A stretch of 64,000 bases of DNA from DASUPK01 sp963800285 (GTDB lineage Bacteria > Actinomycetota > Thermoleophilia > Solirubrobacterales > 70-9): assembly GCA_963800285.1 (NCBI GenBank), contig CAWDAL010000013.1:1-64000 (forward strand). The letters are read 5' to 3'. The notes under the pieces are model-generated. The model saw only the letters and a program-made list of their open reading frames with translations, did no database searches and was not told the origin of the DNA. Below are positions 8,931-17,844 of this stretch, piece after piece; position 1 is the stretch's first letter, and each line of letters opens with the position of its first letter. The position numbers and the translations under genes are program-made.

Positions 8931-11003
8931 CTATGCGGGCGCTGCCTGCGCGAGCGCTTGCTCGATCAGCGCCGTCAGCTCCGCAACCTCAAAATCGGCG
9001 CCCACGACCTTGACGGCGTCCGAGTACATCGACAGGTCCTTCGGGCAGCTGACGAGGAAGTAGTCGAGGTCTCCCAGCGTCTGCGCTTCGCGGATTCGCT
9101 GCTCGCTGGGCCGTTCGGACGTCTCGCCGTCGTCGCTCATCCAGATGCGGCCCCCGCCCGCCCCGCAGCAGAACGTGTTCGTCCCGTTGCGAGGCATCTC
9201 CACGAGCTCCGCACCGGTCGCCTCGATCAGCTGTCGTGGCGCCTCGGTGACCCGGTTGTAGCGCGCCAGGTAGCACGGATCGTGGTAGGTGACGCGCGTC
9301 CCGGAGAGCGGGGTTCGCAGCGAGATGGCCCCCTTCGCGACCAGGTCGGCGAGGAGTTCGGTGTAGTGGTAGACGGGAACGCTGAGGCCGAACCGGGGGT
9401 ACTCGTTGCGCAGGGCGTTCAGCGAGTGAGGGTCGGTGGTGAAGATCGCCTCGAACTGCGCATCGGCCAGCACGCTCATGTTCTGCTCGACCAGCATCTC
9501 GAACAGCCCCTCCTCGCCGATCCGGCGAATGTCGTTGCCCGAGTTGCGCTCGCCTTCGTAGAGCAACCCGAACGACACGCCGGCGTCGTGCAGGATCCGC
9601 GCCACGGACTGCGAGGCGACCTGGACGCGCTCGTCGAATGATGCGAAGTCGCCCACGAACCACACGTACTCCACCGGCTCGCTCCGCGCGTCCGGGATCT
9701 TGAAGTCCAGGCCCTTGGCCCATCGGGCCCGAAGCCGCGCCGACTTGCCGTAGGAGTTGCCCTGTTTGCCGTAGTTCTCGAGCGTCTGCTGAAGGAGCGG
9801 ATCCAGCTCGCCCTGATCGACGAGGTTTCGCCGCATGTCCACGATCGTCGGGACGTGCTCGATCCCCACCGGGCACGCCTCCACGCAGGCCATGCACGTC
9901 GTGCACGCCCACAGCGCCTCCGCGGAAATCAACGGCGCCGAGGAGCCGTCGCCGTTCCGCTGCTGCTCGGGATGGTCGTAGAGGCGATCCCGGATGTCCA
10001 GGATCACCTGCCGCGGGGCCAGCGGCGTGCCCGAGGCGGTGGCCGGGCAGACGTCCGTGCAGCGCCCGCACTCGGTGCACGAAAACGCGTCGAGCACCTG
10101 CTTCCAGGTGACGTCGGACAGCGAGGCCACTCCGACGAGACCCTCGGGCGGCGGCTCCAGGGCGGCGACGGGAGCGGCCGACACGTGGGTGACCTCGAGC
10201 GGTCGCTCAGCGCCGCGGGGCGGGAGCTTGGCAAAGAACACGTTCGGGATCGCTGTGATGACGTGGAAGTGCTTGGACAGGGGCAGCAGGCACAGGAACG
10301 CCAGCACGGTGACGTTGTGCAGCCACCAGCCGACGTCGCTCACCGTGCGCGCCGCGGACGGGGAGAGGCCCCCGAGTGCCGCGGCCACTAGCGCGGTGAG
10401 CGGCGCAAAGTCGCGCTCGTGGCCGTGGATGTCGCCTGCGACCAGCAGGCCGGCGTCGTAAAGCAGGCCGCCGACCATGATCAGCAGGATCATCACCAGG
10501 ATCAGGACGCCCTCCCAATGCGGGGCCTCGCGGTAGCGCTGCTCGGCTCGGCCGAGGCCGAACAGCCGCGGCGTGTGCAGGACGACCCGCCGGTAGAGCA
10601 TGTAGGTGACGCCGGCGATCACGCTGGCCTCGAGCAGGTCGCGGGCGATGAAGAAGGGCGGGCCCAGGGGCTCGTCGGGCGCGAAGCCGGGGATGTTCCA
10701 GCCCGCGTCGAACGCCCGCCCGTACAGCGTGACCACCTGGAGCAGCAGGACCACGAAGCCCCAGAAGACGAGCGCGTGCATGATCCCCGCAGGCTGCTCG
10801 CCGGAGAGGAACTTGCGCTGGCCGAGTCCGTAGAGGATCGTCTGCCTGATCCGCTCGGGAATCCGGTCCCAGCGCGCTGCGGGCCGTGCCGCGAACAGGA
10901 GCCGCGCCCTGGCGGCGATGATCCCCCCGAACACCAGCAGCCCGGTCCCCAGGATGATCGGAAAGAGGACATGGCTCACACTCGAATCATCGCGCACGCC
11001 CAC
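8931..11003 (-). CDS. Membrane Fe-S oxidoreductase, probable ETF:menaquinone oxidoreductase
   Basis: The 690-residue protein starts with about six membrane helices of nitrate-reductase-gamma type (roughly 1-260). Two [4Fe-4S] motifs follow (CTECGRCTDVCP and CTTCMACVEACP), then a CCG/HdrB-like C-terminal region containing HDPCYLARYN and TFCCGAGGGRIW. Fusions of this type next to etfBA are known as membrane-bound ETF:menaquinone oxidoreductases (formerly DUF224), which replace the flavin-type ETF-QO. The gene is convergent with etfA with a 3-nt gap. The start is uncertain: GTG 11003 is used, but GTG 10979 is in frame just before the first helix. Role is inferred from architecture plus neighbours. 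Confidence 0.85.
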   Translation of the reverse strand: MGVRDDSSVSHVLFPIILGTGLLVFGGIIAARARLLFAARPAARWDRIPERIRQTILYGLGQRKFLSGEQPAGIMHALVFWGFVVLLLQVVTLYGRAFDAGWNIPGFAPDEPLGPPFFIARDLLEASVIAGVTYMLYRRVVLHTPRLFGLGRAEQRYREAPHWEGVLILVMILLIMVGGLLYDAGLLVAGDIHGHERDFAPLTALVAAALGGLSPSAARTVSDVGWWLHNVTVLAFLCLLPLSKHFHVITAIPNVFFAKLPPRGAERPLEVTHVSAAPVAALEPPPEGLVGVASLSDVTWKQVLDAFSCTECGRCTDVCPATASGTPLAPRQVILDIRDRLYDHPEQQRNGDGSSAPLISAEALWACTTCMACVEACPVGIEHVPTIVDMRRNLVDQGELDPLLQQTLENYGKQGNSYGKSARLRARWAKGLDFKIPDARSEPVEYVWFVGDFASFDERVQVASQSVARILHDAGVSFGLLYEGERNSGNDIRRIGEEGLFEMLVEQNMSVLADAQFEAIFTTDPHSLNALRNEYPRFGLSVPVYHYTELLADLVAKGAISLRTPLSGTRVTYHDPCYLARYNRVTEAPRQLIEATGAELVEMPRNGTNTFCCGAGGGRIWMSDDGETSERPSEQRIREAQTLGDLDYFLVSCPKDLSMYSDAVKVVGADFEVAELTALIEQALAQAAPA

Positions 11004-11039
11004 TCCGGTTGCCAGGGGAGCGCGTTCTGCGGCGGATCT

Positions 11040-11693
11040 CTACTCGTGCACCTCGCCGGCCGCGGCCGCGCGAATCGCCTCCATGGGCGCGCCGGTCTCG
11101 AACGGAAGCTCGACCGCGAGCTCGATGGTGTCCCCGTAGCGCGCGGTGACCCGGACGGACCCCGTTCGCTCGAACAGGTGGAGCATCGCCTGGTTGCGGG
11201 TCAGTAGCACCGCGGTGAAGCGGCGTATCCCCTCCTCGTGCGCGCGGCGAACGAGGAGATCTATGAGAAGCCCGCCCAGCCCGCGGCCCTGCCAGGCGTC
11301 GACGACTGCGACAGACGCTTCGGCGCTGTCCGGTCGTCCCGGCTCCTGGATTGCCCGCCCGATCCCCACGGGCTCTCCGGTCTCGGCGTGCACAGCCACC
11401 AGCGCCTCGTGACCGTGGTGGTCGACGGCGGTGAGCGTCTCGAGGTCCTGGGCCGACAGCTGCTTCTTGTAGCCCAGGAAGCGCCGGTAGCGCATCTCCT
11501 CGCCCATCGCGTCGAAGACAGCCTGGACCAGCGGTCCCTCGTCTCGCTCGAGCGGCCGGACGATCACCGGCGAGCCGTCGCGCAGCGCCACCCGCTCCCC
11601 AACGCCCCGCCTTGGGCTGTCAGCGCGGGACCCCATGAGATCGTGATGCCCGGTTTCGGGGAAGTCCAAGCTCGTCCCCGGCCGCACTTTCAA
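11040..11693 (-). CDS. GNAT-family N-acetyltransferase
   Basis: About 217 residues. The acetyl-CoA loop region is VVDAWQGRGLGGLLIDLL, matching motif A (Q/RxxGxG/A), and NQAMLHLFERTG matches the C-terminal part of the fold. The RPLERDE start resembles the acetyltransferase domain of protein/AMP-ligase acetylators (Pat-like), but the substrate is unknown. TTG 11693 overlaps the GH65 stop as TTGA, in line with the NTGA overlaps common here; ATG 11636 (19 codons later) is an alternative start just before the conserved part. It is downstream of GH65 and 36 bp upstream of the Fe-S oxidoreductase on the same strand. Confidence 0.8.
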   Translation of the reverse strand: MKVRPGTSLDFPETGHHDLMGSRADSPRRGVGERVALRDGSPVIVRPLERDEGPLVQAVFDAMGEEMRYRRFLGYKKQLSAQDLETLTAVDHHGHEALVAVHAETGEPVGIGRAIQEPGRPDSAEASVAVVDAWQGRGLGGLLIDLLVRRAHEEGIRRFTAVLLTRNQAMLHLFERTGSVRVTARYGDTIELAVELPFETGAPMEAIRAAAAGEVHE

Positions 11694-14119
11694 AGCGGTC
11701 GCTCGATGGTGTCGCCGGCCTCAAGCTCGACGATCTCGCCGCGGATGCCGATCCTGATCGGGTAGATGGCGGCCGGCCTGGCGGTGACCTTGGCCCGGTC
11801 CCGCGTGACCTCGATCTCAAGGCCCCAGTGACGCCGGTAGCGCAGGGTCATGCGCAGCCTGAGCAGCTCCTCGGGAATCCTGGGCTCGAGCCAGAGCACC
11901 TCGTCCCGGGTCTCCAGTCCGGTGAAGGCGCGCTGAACCAGGTCAACCGTTCCGGCCATGGCGCCGAGGTGCACGCCCTCAGGCGTGGTCCCCCCTTGGA
12001 GATCGAGGAGGTCGCTCGCCAGCGCCTCGGTGAACAGCTCCCATGCCCGCTCGCGATCCGAGCGGACCAGGACCCAGGCGTGCACGACCTTGCTCAGCGT
12101 CGAGCCGTGCGAGGTGCGCGCCATGTAGTACTCGATGTTCCTGGGGATGGTGTCTTCCTCGAATGGATAGCCGAGGCGAGCGAAGAGCTGCCGCAGCTCG
12201 TCCGCGGAGAACAGGTAGAAGAGCATCAGCACGTCCGCCTGCTTCGACGCTTTGTACCGGTTGGGACTTTCCCCCTCGGCCTCGAGGATTCGGTCCAGCC
12301 GCTCGATGTTTCCGTACTTGGCCCGGTAACCCTCCCAGTCGAGCTCCTCCATCTGCTCGTAGCCCTCGAACTGGCTCAAGATGCCGTCATCGTGGAAGGC
12401 CAGCAGCAGCTTGCGGCTGATCTCGTCCCACCGATGGAGCTCCTCGGGCTTCAATCCGAGCATGTGTGAAAGCTGCTCGCGACGCTGCCCGGGCAGTGCC
12501 TCGAGGACGTCCTGGGCCCGCCAGAGGACCCACGCAGCCATCGCGTTCGTGTAGGCGTTGTTGTCGATTCCGCTCCGCTCGGAGCCCGGGTAGGCATCGT
12601 GGTACTCGTCCGGACCGACCACCCCGCGGATTGCGTAGCGCTCGCGAGCCGAATCGAAGGTGGCGATGCTGGCCCAGAAGCGCGCGATCTCGATGAACAT
12701 CTCTGCGCCGTAGAGGGCGAGGAACTCGATGTCGTTGGTCGCCTGGTGATAGGTCCAGACGTCGTAAGCAAGCGCTGCATTGATGTGTCGCTGGAGGCGG
12801 GAGTTGTCGGGGTTCCAGTGCCCGGAGCGTGGATTGAGGTGGACCGTCGGGGTCAGCTCCACGCCGTTCGAGCCGCTCTGCCAGGGATACATCGCACCGT
12901 CGTACCCCGCCTCTTTCGCCGCCCAGCGCGCCGAGGTGAGCCGCCGGTAGCGGTACCGGAGCAGGCCCCGGCTCAGATCCGGCAAGCGCAGGTTGAGGAA
13001 GGGAAAGATGAAGAGCGCGTCCCAGAAGACGTGTCCGCGATACGCCTCCCCCGCCAGGCCGCGGGCGGGGACACCGGCATCGATGTCTGCCGCGTGCTCG
13101 GAGATGTTCGAGAGAAGGTGGAAGACATGGAGACGCAGCTCGGCTGGGATGAGCTCCTGCCGGTCCTCCAGCTCGAGCGAGCACAGATCCCAGAGCTCAT
13201 CCCAGCGCGGCTCGTGCTGGCGAAGCAGCTCCTCAAAGCCGTCCAGGTGGACGAGCTCCCTGACGGCGTTCAGCGCCGGCTCGGAGACCGCCGGCTCACG
13301 TGACGTGTAGAGCGTCGCGACCTTCTCGACCCTGGTCTCCTTCCCCGGAAGGACCTCCGAGGAGATCTCGAGGCCGATCCACCCCTGCCCCCGGATGACC
13401 CGGCCCTCGGAAAGCGCGGCTTCGTCCTCGCTCAGCACGCGGGTCCGCGCGGCCTCGGCGATCCGGATGCGCGATTGGCTGGTCTCGACCTCGAGCAGAA
13501 TGGTCTCGGGATCCGTGGCTCGCGCCTCGATCGGCACCAGATGGCGCCTCGCAAGCCGGCGATACCGCGCCACCCCCTCGTTCGAGACGCGGCCATCGAG
13601 CAGGGAGCGGAAGGTCACCCGGCCCGACCAGTTCACGGGCAGCAAGGTCATCTCCAACGCGAGCACGTTCGGGTCCGCCATGCTCACAAACCGACGCTGC
13701 GCTACCACGGTCTCACGCCCCTCCGAATCGGCGAACCGCAGCCGGCGGGTGAGCACCGCATGGCGCAAGTCGAGCTCCTGACGGTAGTCGATCAGCTCGA
13801 CCTGGACGAGGTCGAACCACTCGTCGTCCTCCACCCGGAAGCTGAGCTGCAGCCAGTTGGGCAGGTTGACGACTGACTCGTCCTCGACCTGGCGGCCCGC
13901 CACCTCGCTCGTCAACTGGTTGTACAGCCCGGCCGCGTAGGTACCGGGATAGTGGGTCCCGTCTGCGGTCGACTCGGGCGCCGCCCCACGGGTGGCGAAG
14001 CGTCCGTTCCCCAGGGCGCAGAGCGCTTCGCGCAGGGACTCCTGGCCGGGATCGAAGCCCTCGTAGGCGAGCGTCCAGCCGCTCAGCATCGGCGTGCTCG
14101 CGGCGGCCGAGTCGCTCAC
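11690..14119 (-). CDS. Glycoside hydrolase family 65 disaccharide phosphorylase
   Basis: The 809-residue protein has the GH65 layout: an N-terminal beta-sandwich (1-~280), an (alpha/alpha)6 barrel with HVFWDALFIFPFLNLR, GYDGAMYPWQSGSNGVE and GVVGPDEYHDAY (the Glu is the general acid in the family), then KQADVLMLFYLF and HGSTLSKVVHAWV, and a small C-terminal beta domain. GH65 enzymes phosphorolyse alpha-linked glucose disaccharides (maltose, trehalose, kojibiose, nigerose) to beta-glucose 1-phosphate. The upstream HAD gene, a beta-phosphoglucomutase-like enzyme, would convert that product to glucose 6-phosphate; the pair resembles mycobacterial Rv3400-Rv3401. GTG 14119 overlaps the HAD stop (GTGA). 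Which disaccharide is used is not decided. Confidence 0.92.
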   Translation of the reverse strand: MSDSAAASTPMLSGWTLAYEGFDPGQESLREALCALGNGRFATRGAAPESTADGTHYPGTYAAGLYNQLTSEVAGRQVEDESVVNLPNWLQLSFRVEDDEWFDLVQVELIDYRQELDLRHAVLTRRLRFADSEGRETVVAQRRFVSMADPNVLALEMTLLPVNWSGRVTFRSLLDGRVSNEGVARYRRLARRHLVPIEARATDPETILLEVETSQSRIRIAEAARTRVLSEDEAALSEGRVIRGQGWIGLEISSEVLPGKETRVEKVATLYTSREPAVSEPALNAVRELVHLDGFEELLRQHEPRWDELWDLCSLELEDRQELIPAELRLHVFHLLSNISEHAADIDAGVPARGLAGEAYRGHVFWDALFIFPFLNLRLPDLSRGLLRYRYRRLTSARWAAKEAGYDGAMYPWQSGSNGVELTPTVHLNPRSGHWNPDNSRLQRHINAALAYDVWTYHQATNDIEFLALYGAEMFIEIARFWASIATFDSARERYAIRGVVGPDEYHDAYPGSERSGIDNNAYTNAMAAWVLWRAQDVLEALPGQRREQLSHMLGLKPEELHRWDEISRKLLLAFHDDGILSQFEGYEQMEELDWEGYRAKYGNIERLDRILEAEGESPNRYKASKQADVLMLFYLFSADELRQLFARLGYPFEEDTIPRNIEYYMARTSHGSTLSKVVHAWVLVRSDRERAWELFTEALASDLLDLQGGTTPEGVHLGAMAGTVDLVQRAFTGLETRDEVLWLEPRIPEELLRLRMTLRYRRHWGLEIEVTRDRAKVTARPAAIYPIRIGIRGEIVELEAGDTIERPL

Positions 14120-14898
14120 CGGCCGTCACCCGCGGTCACAACGCGCACCGCGCCGAGGTCGCCGACGACGGCGTCGGCGCCCCGCGCCCGCAACTCCTCG
14201 CCGTGGCGCCCGCGGTCGATGCCGATCACCAGCGCGAACTGCCCGCGGCGCCCCGCCTCGACACCGGCGAGCGCATCCTCGACGACGGCTGCGCGTCCAG
14301 GGTCGACGCCGAGCCGCCGCGCGGCCTCGAGAAAGACAGCCGGGTCCGGCTTGCCGGGCAGCCCGAGCGAGTCGCCGTCGACACCATCCACCCTCGCATC
14401 GAAGAGATCGGCGATCCCGGCAGCCTCGAGCACCTGAACGCAGTTGCGCGACGCCGAGATGATCGCCGTCCGGCTCCCGGCCGCCCGAAGCCGCCGCAGC
14501 AACTCGATCGAAGACGGGAAGGGTGCGACTCCTTCATCCCGCAGCGAAGCTAGGAAGAGCTCGTCCTTGCGATTGCCCAGCCCGCAGACAGTTTCGGCGG
14601 TCGGGGGATCACGTGGCCGACCGCGGGCGAGCGAGATCCCCCGCGAGGCGAGGAACGAGCCGACTCCGTCGTACCGCGGCTTGCCGTCCACGTCCCGGTA
14701 ATAGTCCTCGTCCGAGAACGGTCGGTGGTCCTCCCCATCACGGGGTCCCCTGCGCGCGAGCCACGGGTCGAACATCTCCTTCCAGGCCGCGCGGTGAACG
14801 GACGCGGTGTCCGTGATCACGCCATCGAGGTCGAAGATCACCGCATCGAATCGGTCGGTGCGGATCTCCAGCGAAGCGTCCTGCTCGTCAGCGGTCAT
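14116..14898 (-). CDS. HAD hydrolase, beta-phosphoglucomutase-like
   Basis: From ATG 14898 the protein is about 260 residues. HAD motifs: DAVIFDLDGVITDT (nucleophile Asp and the +2 Asp, with the CAP helices after it), IISASRN (motif II), GKPDPAVFLEAARRLGV (motif III Lys) and AAVVEDALAGVEAG (motif IV). The insert with GNRKDELFL and the LPGKPDP context is typical of beta-phosphoglucomutases. A longer open frame upstream runs antisense through the IS110 remnant and has no HAD features. Its stop overlaps GH65, so the pair works as a unit for glucose 1-phosphate salvage. Confidence 0.9.
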   Translation of the reverse strand: MTADEQDASLEIRTDRFDAVIFDLDGVITDTASVHRAAWKEMFDPWLARRGPRDGEDHRPFSDEDYYRDVDGKPRYDGVGSFLASRGISLARGRPRDPPTAETVCGLGNRKDELFLASLRDEGVAPFPSSIELLRRLRAAGSRTAIISASRNCVQVLEAAGIADLFDARVDGVDGDSLGLPGKPDPAVFLEAARRLGVDPGRAAVVEDALAGVEAGRRGQFALVIGIDRGRHGEELRARGADAVVGDLGAVRVVTAGDGR

Positions 14899-15042
14899 CC
14901 CGAGACCTCGTTGGCTTAGCCGGTCCGGCGACATCCTCGTGGGGATGAGGTCAGCTTTGCGTAGGGACGATAATCGGCTCAAACAGATGACGTTGGGGAA
15001 CACCCCAGCAGTTGAAGGGGAGAGCGGCACAGAAGCGAGGGC

Positions 15043-15922
15043 GGCGCTCGAGATGATGAGCGGCGCGGTCTGGGTCCGCGATCGGCTCGCCGACGCGGGC
15101 TGGGAGGTGCAGGTGGCCGGCGCCCGCAAGGTGAGGGACGTCGCGCCGCTGGCCTGCAAGACCGACAAGGTCGACGCCAGGGTGTTGGCGGAGCTCCGCC
15201 GCCGCGAGCCGATCCCTGAGCTCTGGCTGCCGAGCCCCGAGGACCGGGCACTCCGCGAGCGCCTGCGCCGGCGGGCCCACCTGGTGAAGACGAGGACCTC
15301 GGCGCGGAACCGGATCCTCGGGCTGCTCACCCAGTTTGGCCTGCGGCTCTCTTACACCCGGCTCTCAAAGCCCGACGGAATCGAGTTGCTGGAGGGCCGC
15401 GGGTGCCGGCGGTCTGGCGGGCTTCGATCTCAGAGCTGCTCGAGCTGGCCGCCGAGATGGACCGCCGCATCGATCCGCTCGACCGAGAGCTTCGCCCGCT
15501 GGCTCGAGAGGACGAACGCGCCAGGCTGCTCCCGACGATGCCGGGCATCGGGCCGCTGCTCGGCCTCACCTTCGCGGCCGAGATCGGCGAGGTCTCGCGC
15601 TTCTCCTCGCCGCGCAAGCTGATCGGCTACGCCGGCCTCGCTCCTCGAATCAGCCAGTCGGGCGAGCGATCTCAGACCGGCGCCCTCTCAAAGGCGGGCT
15701 CCAGGACGCTTCGCTGGGCGGCGGTCGAGGCCGCAAACCAAGCCTGGCGCCCCTCCAATCCCTGGCACGAGCACTACCTGCGGATCGCCGCCCGCCACGG
15801 CAAAAACCCGGCGAAGTCGGACGGTCGCCCGAAAGCTCCTGATCGCGGCCCGGCACATGCTCTCGCGCCGCGAGCCATTCAAGCCTGCCCCGGCGAGCTC
15901 CCGCTGCTTTCTGACCGCCTGA
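15043..15922 (+). pseudogene. IS110/IS116-family transposase remnant
   Basis: Recognisable pieces: LEMMSGAVWVRDRLADAGWE, LACKTDKVDARVLAEL (second acidic part of the DEDD catalytic domain), then LLPTMPGIGPLLGLTFAAEI and RKLIGYAGLAPRISQSGER of the C-terminal Transposase_20 domain. The N-terminal RuvC-like start with the first catalytic Asp is missing. The frame shifts near 15401 (a G missing from a GGG run; the frame resumes as VPAVWRASISELLEL) and near 15819 (an extra G; the frame resumes as TVARKLLIAARHMLSRREP), ending at TGA 15922. No terminal repeats were recognised, as expected for IS110. Inactive as it stands. Confidence 0.85.
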
Positions 15923-16121
15923 CGGTCCTGCATGGAATTGAGCGGCCGGGGCAGCTCCCAGGAACGATCTGCGCCGAGAGCGCCGAAAGAGAAATGAGCA
16001 CACCTCATCCACCAGCTGGGAGCGGCACGAGCACACCGATCACCTCGGGACGCTCACCCCCTTGACAGCGAGGTGTTCTTCAAAGAGAAAAGCAGCACAC
16101 CATCGAGAGATACTGCGCAGG

Positions 16122-16525
16122 GTGTCGGCGGAGAACGTAGAGGTCGTTCGCAAAACCATGGAGCATGGAATGCCGGGGGTCTCGACTCAATGCTCCCGTT
16201 CTTGCCCGAGGACGTCGTCTGGTACCCGTTCCCCGAGTGGCCTGATGGCGCGGAAGCCCGAAACGGACACGACGGCGTGCGCGAACTGATGGACGCCTGG
16301 ACTGACAGCTTCGATGAATGGACGACGGTCGCGCACGAGATTCGCGACCTCGGTGATCGCGTTCTCGTACCCGGAGAGATCGCGGGACGGGCCAAGGGGA
16401 CGGGCGTGCCGATCCGGCAGCCATTGGGCTACCTGTGCTCCGACTTTCGCGGCACACAGATCGGCGAGATCCACTTCTTCCTCACCTTGGACGAGACGCT
16501 CGAAGCCGCCGGGCTGTCGGAGTAG
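16122..16525 (+). pseudogene. SnoaL-like (NTF2-fold) protein, frameshifted
   Basis: From GTG 16122 the frame reads VSAENVEVVRKTME, the typical start of SnoaL-like proteins in Thermoleophilia. One base appears to be missing near 16163 (GAGC for GAGGC), after which the second frame continues AWNAGGLDSMLPFLPEDVVW through WTDSFDEWTTVAHEIRDLGD to LDETLEAAGLSE. Restored length is about 134 residues, normal for the family. Function is unknown: members are cyclases, hydrolases or binding proteins. It lies just after an IS remnant, so either real decay or a sequence error could explain the break. Confidence 0.75.
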
Positions 16526-16564
16526 CGCTTTGGACAAGAAGCGCGACTCGCCCAAACCGGCGGA

Positions 16565-16606
16565 CTGTCCTGGGTTGTCCCCATATACGGGGAAAAGTCC
16601 GGACAG
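16565..16606. terminator. Nested hairpin between convergent genes
   Basis: CTGTCC (16565-16570) pairs with GGACAG (16601-16606), and inside it TCCCC (16578-16582) pairs with GGGGA (16589-16593). It lies between the SnoaL remnant and the convergent htrA-like gene, where a bidirectional terminator is expected. There is no U-run, which is common in high-GC actinobacteria. Confidence 0.5.
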
Positions 16607-16668
16607 CCACTTTCCACGCAACAGCAGCGGTCTGGAAGGCACACCTCGAGGAGCCGCAGTGCCAGGTG

Positions 16669-17844
16669 CTACTGCTGGACGTCCGACGGCCTGGAGCCGA
16701 GCGTGACGTCGACGGTGGCGTGCTGAGCGCCGCGGAGGATGTCGAGCTTGACCGTGTCGCCGGGCTTGTGGAGGGAGACCAGCTCCGAGAGGTCGTTGTT
16801 CTGGAAGACGGGCTTGCCGTCGACCGCGATCACCACATCGCCGCCGGTCTTGACGTGCTGGAGCTGGAAGGTGGTCTCGCCGGTCGATCCCTTCAGCCCC
16901 GCCTTGTCGGCGGGGCTGCCGCTGACGACGTCGGTGATCAGGGCGCCGTTCTCGGCGTCGATGCCGAGGTGGTCGGCGAGCTGCGGATAGAGCGACTCGC
17001 TGGTCACCCCGAGGAACGCGTAGTCGACCTTGCCGCCGGAGCGGAGCTGGTCGAGCGAGTAGCGAACGGAGGTCACCGGGATCGCGAAGCCGACGCCGGA
17101 GTTCGAGCCGGAGCTCGAGGCGATCTGCTCGTTGATGCCGATCACCTCTCCCTTCGAGTCGAGCAGAGGCCCGCCCGAGTTGCCCGGGTTTATCGACGCG
17201 TCGGTCTGGATCGCGTTGTCGATGCCGAAGTTGGTGAGGCCCTCGACCGTCCGGTTGGTGGCCGAGATGACCCCGATCGAGAGCGACTGCGTCTCGCCGA
17301 AGGGGCTTCCGATCGCCGCGACCGGCTCGCCGACCGCGAAGGTCGAGCGGTCCGACAGCGGAACCGGCCTCAGGTCGAGGCCGTCCGGATCGACCTTGAT
17401 CAGCGCGACGTCGGCGTCCGCGTCGAATCCGACGATCTCCGCCGGGACCCGATTGCGGTCGCCGAACTCCACGAAGACCTGCTTCGCGGCGTGCGGGGTC
17501 CCACCGCCGTTCAGCCGCCCACCGCTGGTGACGACGTGGGCGTTCGTGACGATGTCGCCGTCCTTGTCGACCACGAAGCCCGAGCCCTGGCCGGCCGAGC
17601 CTCCGCCTCCCAGCAGCGAGTTGCCGCTCGAGTCGAAGACCGAGATGATCGTGACGACTCCGGGGGAGACGTCCTTGTAGATCTGCGCCGGGTTGAAGCT
17701 GCCGCCGCTCGACTGGATCACGACCGGCTGGGTGCCGGCCGGGCCGCTTCCCTCGGTGATGGTGGTGTCGCCGCCGCCACCGCAGCCCGAGGCGATCAGG
17801 GCCGAGGCGAGCACGATCAGGCCGATCGAAGTCAGCTTCCTCAC
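16669..17844 (-). CDS. HtrA/DegP-like serine protease lipoprotein with PDZ domain
   Basis: 391 residues. The signal peptide ends in a lipobox (LIASGC, Cys21), so the protein is probably lipid-anchored outside the membrane. The trypsin-like domain has the triad His103 (TNAHVV), Asp145 (DADVALIKV) and Ser223 (INPGNSGGPLL). A PDZ domain follows from about residue 285 (FLGVTSESLYPQLADHLGI to the end). HtrA proteins degrade misfolded envelope proteins. GTG 17844 overlaps the sensor kinase stop (GTGA), and the upstream response regulator completes a regulator-kinase-protease operon, as in mycobacterial MprAB-PepD. Confidence 0.93.
   Translation of the reverse strand: MRKLTSIGLIVLASALIASGCGGGGDTTITEGSGPAGTQPVVIQSSGGSFNPAQIYKDVSPGVVTIISVFDSSGNSLLGGGGSAGQGSGFVVDKDGDIVTNAHVVTSGGRLNGGGTPHAAKQVFVEFGDRNRVPAEIVGFDADADVALIKVDPDGLDLRPVPLSDRSTFAVGEPVAAIGSPFGETQSLSIGVISATNRTVEGLTNFGIDNAIQTDASINPGNSGGPLLDSKGEVIGINEQIASSSGSNSGVGFAIPVTSVRYSLDQLRSGGKVDYAFLGVTSESLYPQLADHLGIDAENGALITDVVSGSPADKAGLKGSTGETTFQLQHVKTGGDVVIAVDGKPVFQNNDLSELVSLHKPGDTVKLDILRGAQHATVDVTLGSRPSDVQQ

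Noticed and set aside
14389..14399. Third copy of the dispersed 43-bp element (CACCCTCGCAT match in the HAD gene)
   Set aside because: Only 11 bases match on one side; the second 14-mer is absent, so chance is likely.
14899..15330. Extended N-terminus for the HAD phosphomutase up to 15330
   Set aside because: That stretch is antisense to the IS110 remnant and has no HAD features; ATG 14898 sits directly before the fold.
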